DNA from: Latescibacteria bacterium UBA6620
GTDB taxonomy: Bacteria > Latescibacterota > UBA2968
Assembly: GCA_002433075.1 (NCBI GenBank)
Contig: DJHM01000061.1
Coordinates: forward strand, 154,482-218,481
Reading direction: 5' to 3'
Length of the DNA stretch: 64,000 nt
This document shows, in pieces, positions 26,000 through 35,001 of the stretch. Each line of letters starts with the position of its first letter. Position 1 is the first letter of the stretch. The notes under the pieces are model-generated. The model made no database searches. It saw nothing but the letters and a program-made list of their open reading frames with translations, and was not told the DNA's origin. The position numbers and the translations under genes are program-made.

Positions 26000-27004
26000 T
26001 TAGGCGGCGGCTCCCAGCACATCCTTCGCTGCTCCCATCGTCTCCCTCACCTGATCCACCGTCCCCATCCCGAACATGGACGCGGCGACACCCACGTCGT
26101 TGAACACGTAGTCGAACGCCTGATGGCCCAGGTAGCGGCCTCCTGCCATCGGCTTGATCGCGATCACAGGTTTACTGGCGTTCTTGATCGCGTCGATCGC
26201 GTGATCCCGCGTCGGAAACATAAACGTACCCGGCTGATTGACCGTCGTCAGATAGCCGTCGACCGGGATGTTCTCCTGTTCGAGCAAAGGAAGGGTAACG
26301 CCGGCGTGGTGAACGCTCGTGATCACCGTCCCGAATCGCTCGCGCAGGAATCCAACGTAGTCACGGATCAGGTCGAACCGCCCCATCATCGCGAGCAAGT
26401 CGATCTCGGTTCCAGGATCGGCCACCAGAATGTCACAACCCGCGAAGAAGCCCAGGTATAGCTCGAGGATTCCGTAGTCGATCTCGAACCGGCTCGCCTC
26501 CTCCTCCGTATATGGCTTGACGGTTTCGGATGTCACCAACTCCCCGTCCCCGATGTTGTACCGCACGATCGGATCGGTTCGAATGTGTTCCCTGAACGCG
26601 TCGCCAGCCATCCGTTCGTTGTGAGCGTAAAACGTCGCGTGCGATCGAGGAGAGAATGTGGTTTGTTCGCCGTCCAGCATCACCGGAATCAAGATAAACG
26701 CAACCAGCCCGATCTCGGTCTGCGTCGCCCGCTGGGTTTCCCAGACAGCCTGCAGGTGCAACCGATCCAGAACCGGCAGCATATGGTCGACCTGCACAGC
26801 CGTGACGCCGCCTTCCTCTACCGCGCACCGAATCACATCGGAAACTGCAGATACCTGGCTGAACGCGCGCCCATTCTGGGCATCTCGATCCGGGTTCTGG
26901 TAGGAGCATCCATCGTAAGGGTGAATGCCCATGATGAGTCGGGGCACTTCCACATTTCCCACCCGCCTTGTCGGTACGCCACACCCTTCGAGATAGGTCT
27001 TCAT
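26000..27004 (-). CDS. Aldo/keto-reductase-like TIM-barrel protein
   Basis: A 334-residue protein. The N-terminus GNVEVPRLIMGIHPYDG and C-terminus KPVIAIKPMAGGRYLG then MFGMGTVDQVRETMGAAKDVL resemble the ends of aldo/keto-reductase-type barrels. The central part is unusual and I cannot place the Asp-Tyr-Lys-His tetrad with confidence, so catalytic activity as a reductase is uncertain. The start is the ATG at 27004, since AGGAG lies 7 nt upstream; the in-frame ATG at 27025 lacks such a site. It begins 29 nt after the SHMT stop and is probably co-transcribed with it. Confidence 0.6.
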   Translation of the reverse strand: MKTYLEGCGVPTRRVGNVEVPRLIMGIHPYDGCSYQNPDRDAQNGRAFSQVSAVSDVIRCAVEEGGVTAVQVDHMLPVLDRLHLQAVWETQRATQTEIGLVAFILIPVMLDGEQTTFSPRSHATFYAHNERMAGDAFREHIRTDPIVRYNIGDGELVTSETVKPYTEEEASRFEIDYGILELYLGFFAGCDILVADPGTEIDLLAMMGRFDLIRDYVGFLRERFGTVITSVHHAGVTLPLLEQENIPVDGYLTTVNQPGTFMFPTRDHAIDAIKNASKPVIAIKPMAGGRYLGHQAFDYVFNDVGVAASMFGMGTVDQVRETMGAAKDVLGAAA

Positions 27005-27033
27005 GTCGCTCTCCTGGTGAGCCATTCAAGTGG

Positions 27034-28263
27034 CTATATCGTGAACTGCACCTTAGAGAATTTCTTTACGAGTTTTCGAACTCGATCGCCAACCTCTTCC
27101 TTGCCGGACATGCCGTCGACGATACAGTCCGCGACCGGTCCTGCGTCGTCCGGCGTCATGCCGAATCGAGTCACCTCCTGAACGCCGATTCGAAGACCGT
27201 GCGTTCCATACTCTTCCGGGACACCCGTCCCTCCCACAATGATCCCACAGGCTTCAAGACGATCGGCCACCGCCTTCGCTTCCCCGAAGGCGTCGACCAC
27301 CGGCAACAGCGTGTGGGATTCCGTGTATCCGTATTCCGCCCCGACGACGGGAACGACTCGCTCTTCCAGCGCACGCGCCAGCGCTTTCGCATTCTCCACG
27401 ATCGCGTCCGCATACGCGCTGCCACAGGCCTTCCACTCCAGAAATGTCGCCGCCAGCGCCGGAATCCGAGCAAGATGGTGGTTCGCGACGATCAAAGGCG
27501 CCGTCGCTGTGGCCATACGCTCCGCGATCGACGCGTCGTTGGTCAGGATCATCCCGCCCTGAGGTCCTGCCAGCGTCTTGTGGGTGCTCGTGATCAGCAG
27601 GTCGGCTCCCTCGGCCAACGGCTGCTGGAACCGCCCTCCCGCGATCAGCCCCATCACGTGGGCGGCGTCATAGATCAGATAGGACTCGGGACAATGGGCG
27701 TCCATCGCATCCCGGATCTCACGAACCGGCTGTGGAAACAGAAACATCGCCGATCCGACCACCACCAGCTTCGGCTTGTGCTTTTCGATCAGCTCCGAGG
27801 TCTTCGGAAGATCGATGTTGTACGTCTTTCCGTCCCACGGAATGGCAATGGGATTCAGATCGACCTTCAGACCTGAGGTATTGAGCTTGTAGGCATACTT
27901 GTGCGCGTTCTGTACCTCGAGCACCGTGTCACCCGGGCTCCCCAGCGCGAACATGGAAATGATTCCAGCCACGTTTCCCGACAGCGATCGCAGGTCGACG
28001 TACTTCGCGCCGAACAGGTCTCTCGCTGCCGCCTGCGCAAGCGCCTCGATCTCGGCCACGTGATGGGTGCCCTGGTAGTGCTGATTGCTCGGATTGCTCC
28101 CGGAGTAGAATCCGTACCGACGGTTCAACTCCTCCGTGATCATCCCCTCCACAAAAGGGGAAGGCGTGTTCTCCGACGCGATCAGATTGAGGCTGTCCGC
28201 CCGGTAGGCCCTTTGTTCTTCAATCAGCGACTCGAGTCGCTTAATTTCGCTGTTTACGTTCAT
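27034..28263 (-). CDS. Serine hydroxymethyltransferase family protein (divergent)
   Basis: A 409-residue PLP enzyme of the GlyA fold. Recognisable blocks are LNLIASENTPSP, YDAAHVMGLIAGGRFQ and the PLP-lysine motif TSTHKTLAGPQGG (canonical TTTHKTLRGPRGG). The N-terminal substrate block reads GFYSGSNPSNQHYQGTHHV, where standard SHMT has a YPGxRYYGG pattern. It is therefore a divergent member, possibly acting on another hydroxymethyl or aldol substrate. A role in consuming methylene-THF from the methylamine operon at 32-42 kb is attractive but unproven. The genes are on opposite strands. Confidence 0.82.
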   Translation of the reverse strand: MNVNSEIKRLESLIEEQRAYRADSLNLIASENTPSPFVEGMITEELNRRYGFYSGSNPSNQHYQGTHHVAEIEALAQAAARDLFGAKYVDLRSLSGNVAGIISMFALGSPGDTVLEVQNAHKYAYKLNTSGLKVDLNPIAIPWDGKTYNIDLPKTSELIEKHKPKLVVVGSAMFLFPQPVREIRDAMDAHCPESYLIYDAAHVMGLIAGGRFQQPLAEGADLLITSTHKTLAGPQGGMILTNDASIAERMATATAPLIVANHHLARIPALAATFLEWKACGSAYADAIVENAKALARALEERVVPVVGAEYGYTESHTLLPVVDAFGEAKAVADRLEACGIIVGGTGVPEEYGTHGLRIGVQEVTRFGMTPDDAGPVADCIVDGMSGKEEVGDRVRKLVKKFSKVQFTI

Positions 28264-28625
28264 GGCGCGCCTTGATTCAAGTCCTTAAATGCCAATTGCC
28301 AATCTCCAAACGGAAAAACAGCAGCCCTTCCCCCATTCGGAAATTCTTGATCGTCAATCGGACATCAGTATCCCTTGCCGCTAAGGTTCGCGGTCCCCTC
28401 GACTGCGCTTCTAAGGAACTTGGTATTCACGAACGGTACCCATTACCGGCGCAAGCCTTTGGGCTATAACACTTGGTCACCCTGAGCGGAGTCTATAGCG
28501 ATCCGAAATTGTTTGAATAAGATCTGCCCAACCGGTAAGACTGTGGCCAAAGTTCCTTCGCCCACACCCCCGACCAGAAACGACGGGGCCGTTGCTCGGG
28601 AAAGGCTCCGACCGCTCCCACCAGC
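28264..28625. other. Intergenic stretch with a half repeat; no gene
   Basis: A 362-nt gap on the minus-strand track between the aminotransferase and the SHMT-like gene. At 28475-28493 there is one arm (GGTCACCCTGAGCGGAGTC) of the inverted repeat found complete at 42375 and 60397. Nothing else is recognised. Confidence 0.5.
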
Positions 28626-29543
28626 TCAGTTGCTGTGTTCCAGCTGCTTTGTGGCCTGTTTCACGATGTCCATCCCGACCAGGTCGCTCCAGGCCGTAAG
28701 AATCTGCTTCGTGATCCGTCCGACCTTGCCATCTCCAACAGAAAGTCCGTTGAACTTCGTCGCCGGCATGATGCAATACGGCGTGCTCGTGAAGAATACT
28801 TCGTCCGCCGTATAGAGATCATACGGCTGAAGGTCCGTCTGCTGCGTCGGAACACCCACCGTCTCCGCCAGCTCCAGCACAGTTTCTCGGCTCACACCGG
28901 CCAGACTGTTTTGCGCAGGTGGTGTTCGCACCACGCCATCACTCACGGCGAAAATGTTCCCACCCTTGTTCTCCGCCACGTTGCCGTCGGCGTCCAGGAT
29001 GACCCCCTGGGCTTGAGGATCGACCAGCTTCACTTCCATCTCCGCCAGTGTATACGCCATTCGGCTCCGGTTCTTGATCCGTGCGTCCAGGGATTGCGAT
29101 GGGATAATCCGACTCATCGACGTCACCGCATGACAGCCTTCTTCGTAGAACCTGGCCCATCCCGTCAAATCCATGGGCAGCGTATGGATCATCACCGTTG
29201 CGCCACCCGACCGAACGGTCGGGTCCGGACCCGGCATGGAAACGCCCCGCGAGATGTTGTGCACGATCCAAAGGTCCTCGTCTTCTCCGTACTCTGGAAG
29301 GTTGGCCTCCAGCACGTTCATCGTAATCTGCTCCATCTCCTCCGGTCCGCATCCCGCGTCGATTCGTGTCACTTTCAACGACTTGTAGAGACGCTGGATG
29401 TGTCGATCGAGCTTGAAAGGAATGTGTTTGAACGTTCGAGTCGATTCGGTGACGGTGTCGCCCAAAGTCACTGCGGTATCGAAGATCGAAATCTTGGCTT
29501 CGTCTTCAGGGACCATCTCACCGGATATGTAGACCTGTCGCAT
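28626..29543 (-). CDS. Class IV aminotransferase (branched-chain / D-amino acid type)
   Basis: A 305-residue fold-type IV PLP enzyme. The PLP lysine lies in SLDARIKNRSRMAYTLAEME. VILDADGNVAENKGGNIFAV is the typical E-x-x-x-x-N block, and NSLAGVSRETVLELA and EVFFTSTPYCIMPAT are the usual late blocks. The family includes IlvE, D-alanine aminotransferase and 4-amino-4-deoxychorismate lyase. The specificity cannot be decided from sequence alone. It is transcribed away from the SSS transporter, with a shared upstream region at 29544-29675. Confidence 0.87.
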   Translation of the reverse strand: MRQVYISGEMVPEDEAKISIFDTAVTLGDTVTESTRTFKHIPFKLDRHIQRLYKSLKVTRIDAGCGPEEMEQITMNVLEANLPEYGEDEDLWIVHNISRGVSMPGPDPTVRSGGATVMIHTLPMDLTGWARFYEEGCHAVTSMSRIIPSQSLDARIKNRSRMAYTLAEMEVKLVDPQAQGVILDADGNVAENKGGNIFAVSDGVVRTPPAQNSLAGVSRETVLELAETVGVPTQQTDLQPYDLYTADEVFFTSTPYCIMPATKFNGLSVGDGKVGRITKQILTAWSDLVGMDIVKQATKQLEHSN

Positions 29544-29663
29544 CGGAAACCTCCTTGGACCTTCAAGATAAGCAAGGGACCTCAGAACACACAGCCTTCA
29601 GAATGTTGTTCGATCTGACCTCGCCCGCGCCCGTTCTGCTACTGCGTCGCTCTATCCGGACGC

Positions 29664-29669
29664 TATATT
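29664..29669 (+). promoter_or_regulatory. Possible -10 box for a leaderless transcript
   Basis: TATATT ends 6 nt before the ATG of the symporter gene (29676). A start of transcription at the normal distance would fall on the start codon. There is no Shine-Dalgarno sequence in front of the gene, and no convincing -35 box. Confidence 0.4.
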
Positions 29670-29675
29670 GTGGCT

Positions 29676-31379
29676 ATGGCCCTCATCGACTGGCTTGTCA
29701 TCGCCGCAATCAACGGAGGCATCGTCCTCTACGGATTGACCCGATTCCGGAAGGAAGCCAAGAGCTTCGACTGGTATCTTGCCGCCAAGTCCATGCCCTG
29801 GTGGGCTGTCGGACTTTCGGCCTTCGGAACTGCCGTCGACAGTGGCGACTACGTGGCCATCGTCGGAGGTGCGTATGACCTCGGTCTCTCTCAGCTCACC
29901 CAGTGGTGGCTGGGCATCTCCGTCGGCTGGTTCGTCCTCAGCTTCTACATCATTGTCCCCATGTATCGCTCAGGCGTGTTTACGAACGCGGAATGGCTCG
30001 AGTTCCGCTTCGGGCCCGCGGCTCGCTTCATGGCGGTGCTGATCAATATCCAATCCCGGACCAATGTCCTCGGCAACATATTCTATTCCCTGTTTCTCGT
30101 CCTGAATCTCGTCGCCGATATCGAAGCGCGATTCTCGTGGGCCATCGTTGTGGCCATGGCATTCGCGGCCGTACTCTACATCGTTCGTGGAGGCCTGAAG
30201 GCGGGGGTCTTCACCGACGCGCTTCAGGCCGTCGCCATGATTGTCGCGTCATTCGTACTCTGGAGTATTGTCTGGTCGAGCACTGGTGGATGGTCCGGGC
30301 TAACGGACAAGCTGGCCGCAATCTCGCCCGACCTCCCCGGCTCTCTGCTCAGGGTTGGAGGATATTCTCCCCCCGGCGTACACCCGATCCTGGTCGCCCT
30401 GGGTTTCGTCGTCGTCCTCACGACCTACGCGGTCATCAATCAGTATGAGGCCATCCGCTTCCTCGGGGCTCGATCCGAGTGGGATTTCAAGATGGCTGCG
30501 TTGGTTGCCAGTGGCGCCACGGCCGTCTGTCTCTGGTTCAACGTCTCCCTCGGACCCATGGCCCACGCCCATTTCCCCGGCCTGGAACTCAGCGACCAGG
30601 CCTACCCCCTGCTTGTGCGCGAATATCTTCCCGCAGGCCTTGTCGGCCTCGTGCTGGCCGGACTCATTGCCGGAGGCTTTTCCACCTTCGACTCTGTAGG
30701 GATTGGGATCTCCAGCCTGTTCGTGCGAGACATCTACGCCCGTTTCATCGTCAAGAATGAGTCGGACGAACATTACACGCGGGTGGGGCGCATCTCTGTT
30801 CCCTTTATCATCGCGATCGGTTTCGCCTACGTGCCGTTCCTCCAGAAGGGAATGCTCCTCTTTTACCTCCGTCTTGCTGGCGCCATTGCCGTCCCGCTCA
30901 TGACGGTCATCCTGATGGGCATCTTCACCCGCGTCCACAGAGCGACCGGGATCATCGGCCTCGCCGTGGGGCTGATCTACGGGATGTCCGCGATCCTCGC
31001 CGAGGCCTACGCCTGGTCCCTCCCGGTTTGGTATACCAATACCTGGTGGGCCTACCTGTGGAACCTGATCCTTCCCGCCACATCCATGGTGGTTGCCTCC
31101 AAAGTCATCGACCAGTGGCGGGGACCCGCAACAGACCAGGAAATCGCGGGACTCGTTTATGCGCGCCAAGAACAGATCGACGTACGCGCCCTCATGGGAA
31201 CAAGACTGGGCGCGCTCGATGGAACGTGGTTGCAGGCCACGCTCAGCAGGTCCCCGGTTCGCCCCGAATACCCCTTCGACATCCCTGACAACGGGCTGCC
31301 TATTCACAAGCGCCCTGGCGTCCTTGCGAGCGGCTACATCATAATCGCCTGTTACCTGCTCTTCGTATTTCTCTGGTAG
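29676..31379 (+). CDS. Sodium:solute symporter (SSS) family transporter
   Basis: A 567-residue membrane protein with about 13 hydrophobic segments. The N-terminus (LTRFRKEAKSFDWYLAAKSMPWWAVGLSAFGTAVDSGDYVAI) is the classic SSS pattern with the sodium-site region, and GLIAGGFSTFDSVGIGISSLFVRDIYARF is the conserved late helix. The family imports sugars, amino acids, choline-type amines and others with Na+. It lies upstream of and in line with the methylamine operon, so it could carry an amine, but a small secreted-protein gene and a possible promoter intervene. The start may be the ATG at 29676 or the GTG at 29670. Confidence 0.9.
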   Translation: MALIDWLVIAAINGGIVLYGLTRFRKEAKSFDWYLAAKSMPWWAVGLSAFGTAVDSGDYVAIVGGAYDLGLSQLTQWWLGISVGWFVLSFYIIVPMYRSGVFTNAEWLEFRFGPAARFMAVLINIQSRTNVLGNIFYSLFLVLNLVADIEARFSWAIVVAMAFAAVLYIVRGGLKAGVFTDALQAVAMIVASFVLWSIVWSSTGGWSGLTDKLAAISPDLPGSLLRVGGYSPPGVHPILVALGFVVVLTTYAVINQYEAIRFLGARSEWDFKMAALVASGATAVCLWFNVSLGPMAHAHFPGLELSDQAYPLLVREYLPAGLVGLVLAGLIAGGFSTFDSVGIGISSLFVRDIYARFIVKNESDEHYTRVGRISVPFIIAIGFAYVPFLQKGMLLFYLRLAGAIAVPLMTVILMGIFTRVHRATGIIGLAVGLIYGMSAILAEAYAWSLPVWYTNTWWAYLWNLILPATSMVVASKVIDQWRGPATDQEIAGLVYARQEQIDVRALMGTRLGALDGTWLQATLSRSPVRPEYPFDIPDNGLPIHKRPGVLASGYIIIACYLLFVFLW

Positions 31380-31414
31380 CTGGAATATGTTCAACGTCCC
31401 CGAAAGGAGGAAGA

Positions 31415-31903
31415 ATGAAAAACGGTGCGCCAGTCCTGTGGATGGCCCTCTTCGCTCTGCTGGCGATTGCCCAGAGCCCCGCACCCGCCGGCGAAAGAAT
31501 CGAATCCCAATCCACGCACATCAATGTCGTCTCCCGCTTCGACACCCTCCGGGTCGACGACGACCAGGGCCGCTTCATTGCCATCATCCGGGCGAGCGGC
31601 GCCGGACGACGCGTCGAAGGACCGGAAGAACCACCTTACACGATCGAAATCTGGGGAACGGGCGATTACAAGAACGATGGGACAGGTGACGAACATGGCT
31701 ACGGAAAGTTCACGTTCGCCGATGGTTCGTCGTACTTCGAAGAATGGACCAGCAAAGCGGCCGGCGGAAAGGGCGTCGGGACCGCCGTCTACTACGGAGG
31801 GACCGGGAGGTTCAAGGGCATGACAGGTGGGAGCAGCTTCGACTGCACAGCCCTGGGAGATCGCTTCAGTTGCGACGTAAAGGGCTGGATCGAACTGCCC
31901 TGA
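31415..31903 (+). CDS. Small secreted protein of unknown function
   Basis: A 162-residue protein with a Sec signal peptide (LWMALFALLAIAQSPAPAGE, cleavage near 25). The mature part is beta-rich: EIWGTGDYKNDGTGDEHGYGKFTFADGSS then AVYYGGTGRFKGMTGGSSFDC. The GGTGRFKGMTGG turn recalls lipocalin-like / allene-oxide-cyclase-like barrels (DUF3224 or related), but I cannot assign it. Two Cys near the end could form a disulphide. AAAGGAGGAAG lies 1-2 nt upstream of the ATG region, a very strong site. It lies 35 nt after the symporter gene. Confidence 0.75.
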   Translation: MKNGAPVLWMALFALLAIAQSPAPAGERIESQSTHINVVSRFDTLRVDDDQGRFIAIIRASGAGRRVEGPEEPPYTIEIWGTGDYKNDGTGDEHGYGKFTFADGSSYFEEWTSKAAGGKGVGTAVYYGGTGRFKGMTGGSSFDCTALGDRFSCDVKGWIELP

Positions 31904-31973
31904 TTCGTCGGTTCGATCCGTCGGGACGCACCGTAGGTCTTGCGGTTCCGCCAGAGTAATCTTTAGTTGTGTG

Positions 31974-32002
31974 CCCCCGCGAGTCCTGACGATTCACGGG
32001 GG
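31974..32002 (+). promoter_or_regulatory. GC-only hairpin in the mgsA leader
   Basis: CCCCCG and CGGGGG form a 6-bp stem with a 17-nt loop, 31 nt before the mgsA start codon. It lies in the 130-nt gap before the operon. A weak TTGCGG...TTTAGT pair (31940-31967) could be the promoter. A regulatory function is only possible. Confidence 0.35.
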
Positions 32003-32033
32003 TCGTCGCGTTACCCCTTTGGAGTCGGTGAAC

Positions 32034-32945
32034 ATGTGTGGAATCGTTGGATGGATGGGCAAGAACGGACCGTCTGCGGATCTGGGGCGAACCGTGCTCC
32101 GCATGCTGGCCGCGCTCGATGAGCGAGGACCGGATTCGGCAGGCGTCGCTCTCTACGGAAACCCCTCGGAAGGAGAAATGGTCCTTCAGGTCAAGCTCGG
32201 CGATCCTCGCGGAGCCGAACACGAGGACTACAGCGCCGTCGAAGACGCCGTCAGCGCTTCCGTTCCGAACGCGCGCCGTGCGGAGTCGACTGCCGAATAC
32301 CTGAGGCTCGTCGTAGATGCCCCCGATGATGCCGTGCACCTGGAACGGAGCATTGAGCAAGCGCACCCGGACGTCGAGGTCGTGAGCATGGGCCGCGCGC
32401 TGGAGATCGTCAAGCAGGTAGGATCTCCACGAAACCTAGATGAGACCTACGACATCGCCAGCTTCCAAGGCACGCACGGTCTCGGTCACACGAGACTGTC
32501 CACCGAATCCCGAATCGACCTCAGCCACTCCCAACCCTTCTGGGGTCACGGACGTCCCGATCTCGCCATCGTCCACAACGGTCACATCACCAACTACCAC
32601 ATCCTCCGCCGGATCTACGAACAACGCGGCATCCGTTTCTACACGGACAACGATTCGGAAGTCATTGGCATTTACCTCCGCGAGCAACTCGACGGAGGGA
32701 TGGATCTTCGAGAAGCGATGGAAGCTTCCCTCGTCGATCTGGATGGTTCGTTCAGCTATCTGGCCGCCACGCCGGGCGCCATGGGATACGCCAGGGACCC
32801 CTTCGCCCTCAAACCTCTGCTGTGGGCCGAGAGCGATGCATTCATCGCAGTCGCCACAGAAGAGATCGCCATGCGCGCCGCTCTGGAAGGAGACTACGAA
32901 GTCCGCGAGACCGACGCGAGGGAGGTTCGGGTATGGCAACAGTAG
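32034..32945 (+). CDS. mgsA: N-methylglutamate synthase subunit A (class II glutamine amidotransferase)
   Basis: A 303-residue Ntn hydrolase. It begins MCGIVGWMG, so Cys2 becomes the N-terminal nucleophile after Met removal; this fixes the start at 32034. GLGHTRLSTES, then SHSQPFWGH, HNGHITNYH and TDNDSEVIG are the glutaminase-domain blocks. In N-methylglutamate synthase this subunit would act on gamma-glutamylmethylamide. The same fold is GlxB in rhizobial glx clusters. GGAG lies 9 nt upstream. It overlaps the next gene by 13 nt. Confidence 0.85.
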   Translation: MCGIVGWMGKNGPSADLGRTVLRMLAALDERGPDSAGVALYGNPSEGEMVLQVKLGDPRGAEHEDYSAVEDAVSASVPNARRAESTAEYLRLVVDAPDDAVHLERSIEQAHPDVEVVSMGRALEIVKQVGSPRNLDETYDIASFQGTHGLGHTRLSTESRIDLSHSQPFWGHGRPDLAIVHNGHITNYHILRRIYEQRGIRFYTDNDSEVIGIYLREQLDGGMDLREAMEASLVDLDGSFSYLAATPGAMGYARDPFALKPLLWAESDAFIAVATEEIAMRAALEGDYEVRETDAREVRVWQQ

Positions 32946-33625
32946 CGTGTGACGGGCAGACCGTTCGGGAAATCAACGCCGAGATCAAGCGTCTGTCTGC
33001 AGCAGGAGAGAAAGAGATCACCGTCACCGATCCAGGCGCCAGACACAATCTCGGGGTAGCCGTACTCCAGGATACCCGGCTCCGTTTCGAAGGCAGCGTC
33101 GGATACTACTGCGCCGGAATGATCGACGGACCCACGGTCGAAGTTTCCGGAAGTGCGGGTTGGGGACTCGCCGAATCCATGAAAGGCGGTCACGTCGTCG
33201 TCCACGGAAACGCCGGGAACGGGGCCGCTGCCGCCATTCGCGGGGGCACGGTCGTCATCCACGGAGATGCCGCCGCCCGGCTGGGTGTCGCGCTCAAGGG
33301 CGGGACGGTCCTCGTCGGCGGGAACTCCGGCTACATGGCCGGCTTCATGGGCCAGCAGGGCAAACTGATCGTATGCGGCAATACGGGAGAAGCTTTCGCC
33401 GACTCCATGTACGAGACCGTGTGCTTCGTCGGGGGCGAGATCAAGGAACTCGGCAACGACGCCGTAGTCGAGGAGCCTGACGAGGAAGACCGGGCGTTCC
33501 TGAGCTCGACGCTTGAGACCCATCTCCCCGGGAAATCGATTGACGGCTTCAGGAAAATCGTGGCAGGTCGAAAGTTGTGGACGTTCGACAAGAAGGAGCG
33601 CGCACTCTGGCGCGAGGCGCTCTAG
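32933..33625 (+). CDS. mgsB: N-methylglutamate synthase subunit B (GXGXG domain)
   Basis: A 230-residue right-handed beta-helix protein of the GltS C-terminal (GXGXG) type. Repeats such as GGHVVVHGNAGNGAAAAIRGG, then GGTVVIHGDAAARLG, GGTVLVGGNSGYM and GKLIVCGNTG are regularly spaced. In glutamate synthase this domain holds the ammonia channel and links glutaminase to FMN domains. Here it is a separate subunit, as in MgsB/GlxC. GGAGG lies inside the end of mgsA, 7 nt before the ATG, so translation is likely coupled. Confidence 0.87.
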   Translation: MATVACDGQTVREINAEIKRLSAAGEKEITVTDPGARHNLGVAVLQDTRLRFEGSVGYYCAGMIDGPTVEVSGSAGWGLAESMKGGHVVVHGNAGNGAAAAIRGGTVVIHGDAAARLGVALKGGTVLVGGNSGYMAGFMGQQGKLIVCGNTGEAFADSMYETVCFVGGEIKELGNDAVVEEPDEEDRAFLSSTLETHLPGKSIDGFRKIVAGRKLWTFDKKERALWREAL

Positions 33626-33644
33626 CGATGAACGGGAGCAACAG

Positions 33645-35000
33645 ATGAACGAGCGCGACGCTCGTGACGGAAAGCTGATTCAGGCAAGCGGCACGTTTTC
33701 ACCCGCCGCGATCGAAGACATCCAGGTCAAGGCCGAACTCGGGCGCTACCGCATTCGCGGGTTCGGCACCCTCCGAGAGCGGCAGTGGGCCACCTTCGAC
33801 GACCTAACCTTCATCCCCTGCTCGCTCACCCGCATTCCTCTCGAAGGATATCGGGAACGGTGCTCGACGAAGACCGTCCTCGGAGGAAAGCACGTCGAGA
33901 AACCGATCGAGCTCGACATTCCGATCATGATCACCGGCATGAGCTGGGGCGCACTATCCTACAACGCCAAGGTGGCCCTCGCGAAGGGCGCCGACATGGT
34001 GGGCTCTTCGAACACGACCGGCGACGGCGGCATGCTGGATGCGGAGCGAGAGCACAGTCGCCATCTCATCTACGAAGTCCTGCCCTCCCGCTATGGCATC
34101 GACGTTCACCATCTTCGGCAGGCCGACGGCATCGAGCTTACCCTCGGGCAGGGCGCGAAACCGGGAACCGGTGGATTGCTCCTCGACGCGAAGATCCTGG
34201 ACGACATCGCCCGGCAGAGGAATCTCCCCACGGGTGTGGATCAGCGATCTCCCGCCCGACATCCGGACTTTCTCGGGCCGGACGACATGATTATCAAGAT
34301 CGAGGAGCTGCGGGAAGCCACCGACTGGAAGGTACCTATCTTCGTGAAGATGGGAGCCACCCGCGTCTTCGACGACGTCCGCCTGGCCGCGAAGGCGGGC
34401 GCCGACGTCATCGTCGTCGACGGGATGGAAGGCGGCACGGGCGCGTCGGCCGAGATCTGTCAGGAACATACCGGCATCCCCACGCTGGCCGCCGTCTGCG
34501 AAGCCCGGGCCGCGCTCGAAGACATCGGCATGTACGGCGAAGTCAAACTCATCATCGCTGGCGGCATCCGGCACGGCGTGGACGCAGCCAAGGCCATGGC
34601 CCTCGGGGCCGATGCCATCTACATCGGAACCGCCGCCCTGATGGCCCTCAACTGCAACAAGCCCATCCACGTCGAGGACTATCACGCCCTCGGAACCGAA
34701 CCTTACCACTGCCATCACTGCCACACGGGTCGATGCCCCGTCGGCATCACCACCCAGGACCCGGATCTCATGCAACGGCTGGACATCGAGGAGGGCGCCG
34801 AGCGCGTGGCCAACCTGCTTCAGGCCATGACCTCGGAAATCCAGATCCTCGCCCGCGCCTGCGGCAAGGCCGACGTCCACGACCTGGAGCCGGAGGACCT
34901 TCGCGCGCTCAACGCCGAAGCTTCCATGATCTGCGGCATCCCGCTCGCCGGTACCGACCGCGTGTGGGGAAACGGACCCGGGTGGAAGGAACGCAAGTAA
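33645..35000 (+). CDS. mgsC: N-methylglutamate synthase subunit C (FMN-binding glutamate synthase domain)
   Basis: A 451-residue FMN/iron-sulphur subunit of the GltS synthase family. Blocks are ITGMSWGALSYNAKVALAKGA, GTGGLLLDAKI, VFVKMGATR-like (reads IFVKMGATRVFDDV), DGMEGGTGAS, IAGGIRHGVDAAKAMALGAD, and the [3Fe-4S] cysteine cluster CHHCHTGRCP near residues 356-365. It would combine the methylamine group released from gamma-glutamylmethylamide with 2-oxoglutarate to N-methylglutamate. I use the ATG at 33645 with GGGAGC upstream. It starts 19 nt after mgsB and ends 1 nt before mgdA. Confidence 0.88.
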   Translation: MNERDARDGKLIQASGTFSPAAIEDIQVKAELGRYRIRGFGTLRERQWATFDDLTFIPCSLTRIPLEGYRERCSTKTVLGGKHVEKPIELDIPIMITGMSWGALSYNAKVALAKGADMVGSSNTTGDGGMLDAEREHSRHLIYEVLPSRYGIDVHHLRQADGIELTLGQGAKPGTGGLLLDAKILDDIARQRNLPTGVDQRSPARHPDFLGPDDMIIKIEELREATDWKVPIFVKMGATRVFDDVRLAAKAGADVIVVDGMEGGTGASAEICQEHTGIPTLAAVCEARAALEDIGMYGEVKLIIAGGIRHGVDAAKAMALGADAIYIGTAALMALNCNKPIHVEDYHALGTEPYHCHHCHTGRCPVGITTQDPDLMQRLDIEEGAERVANLLQAMTSEIQILARACGKADVHDLEPEDLRALNAEASMICGIPLAGTDRVWGNGPGWKERK

Positions 35001-35001
35001 G

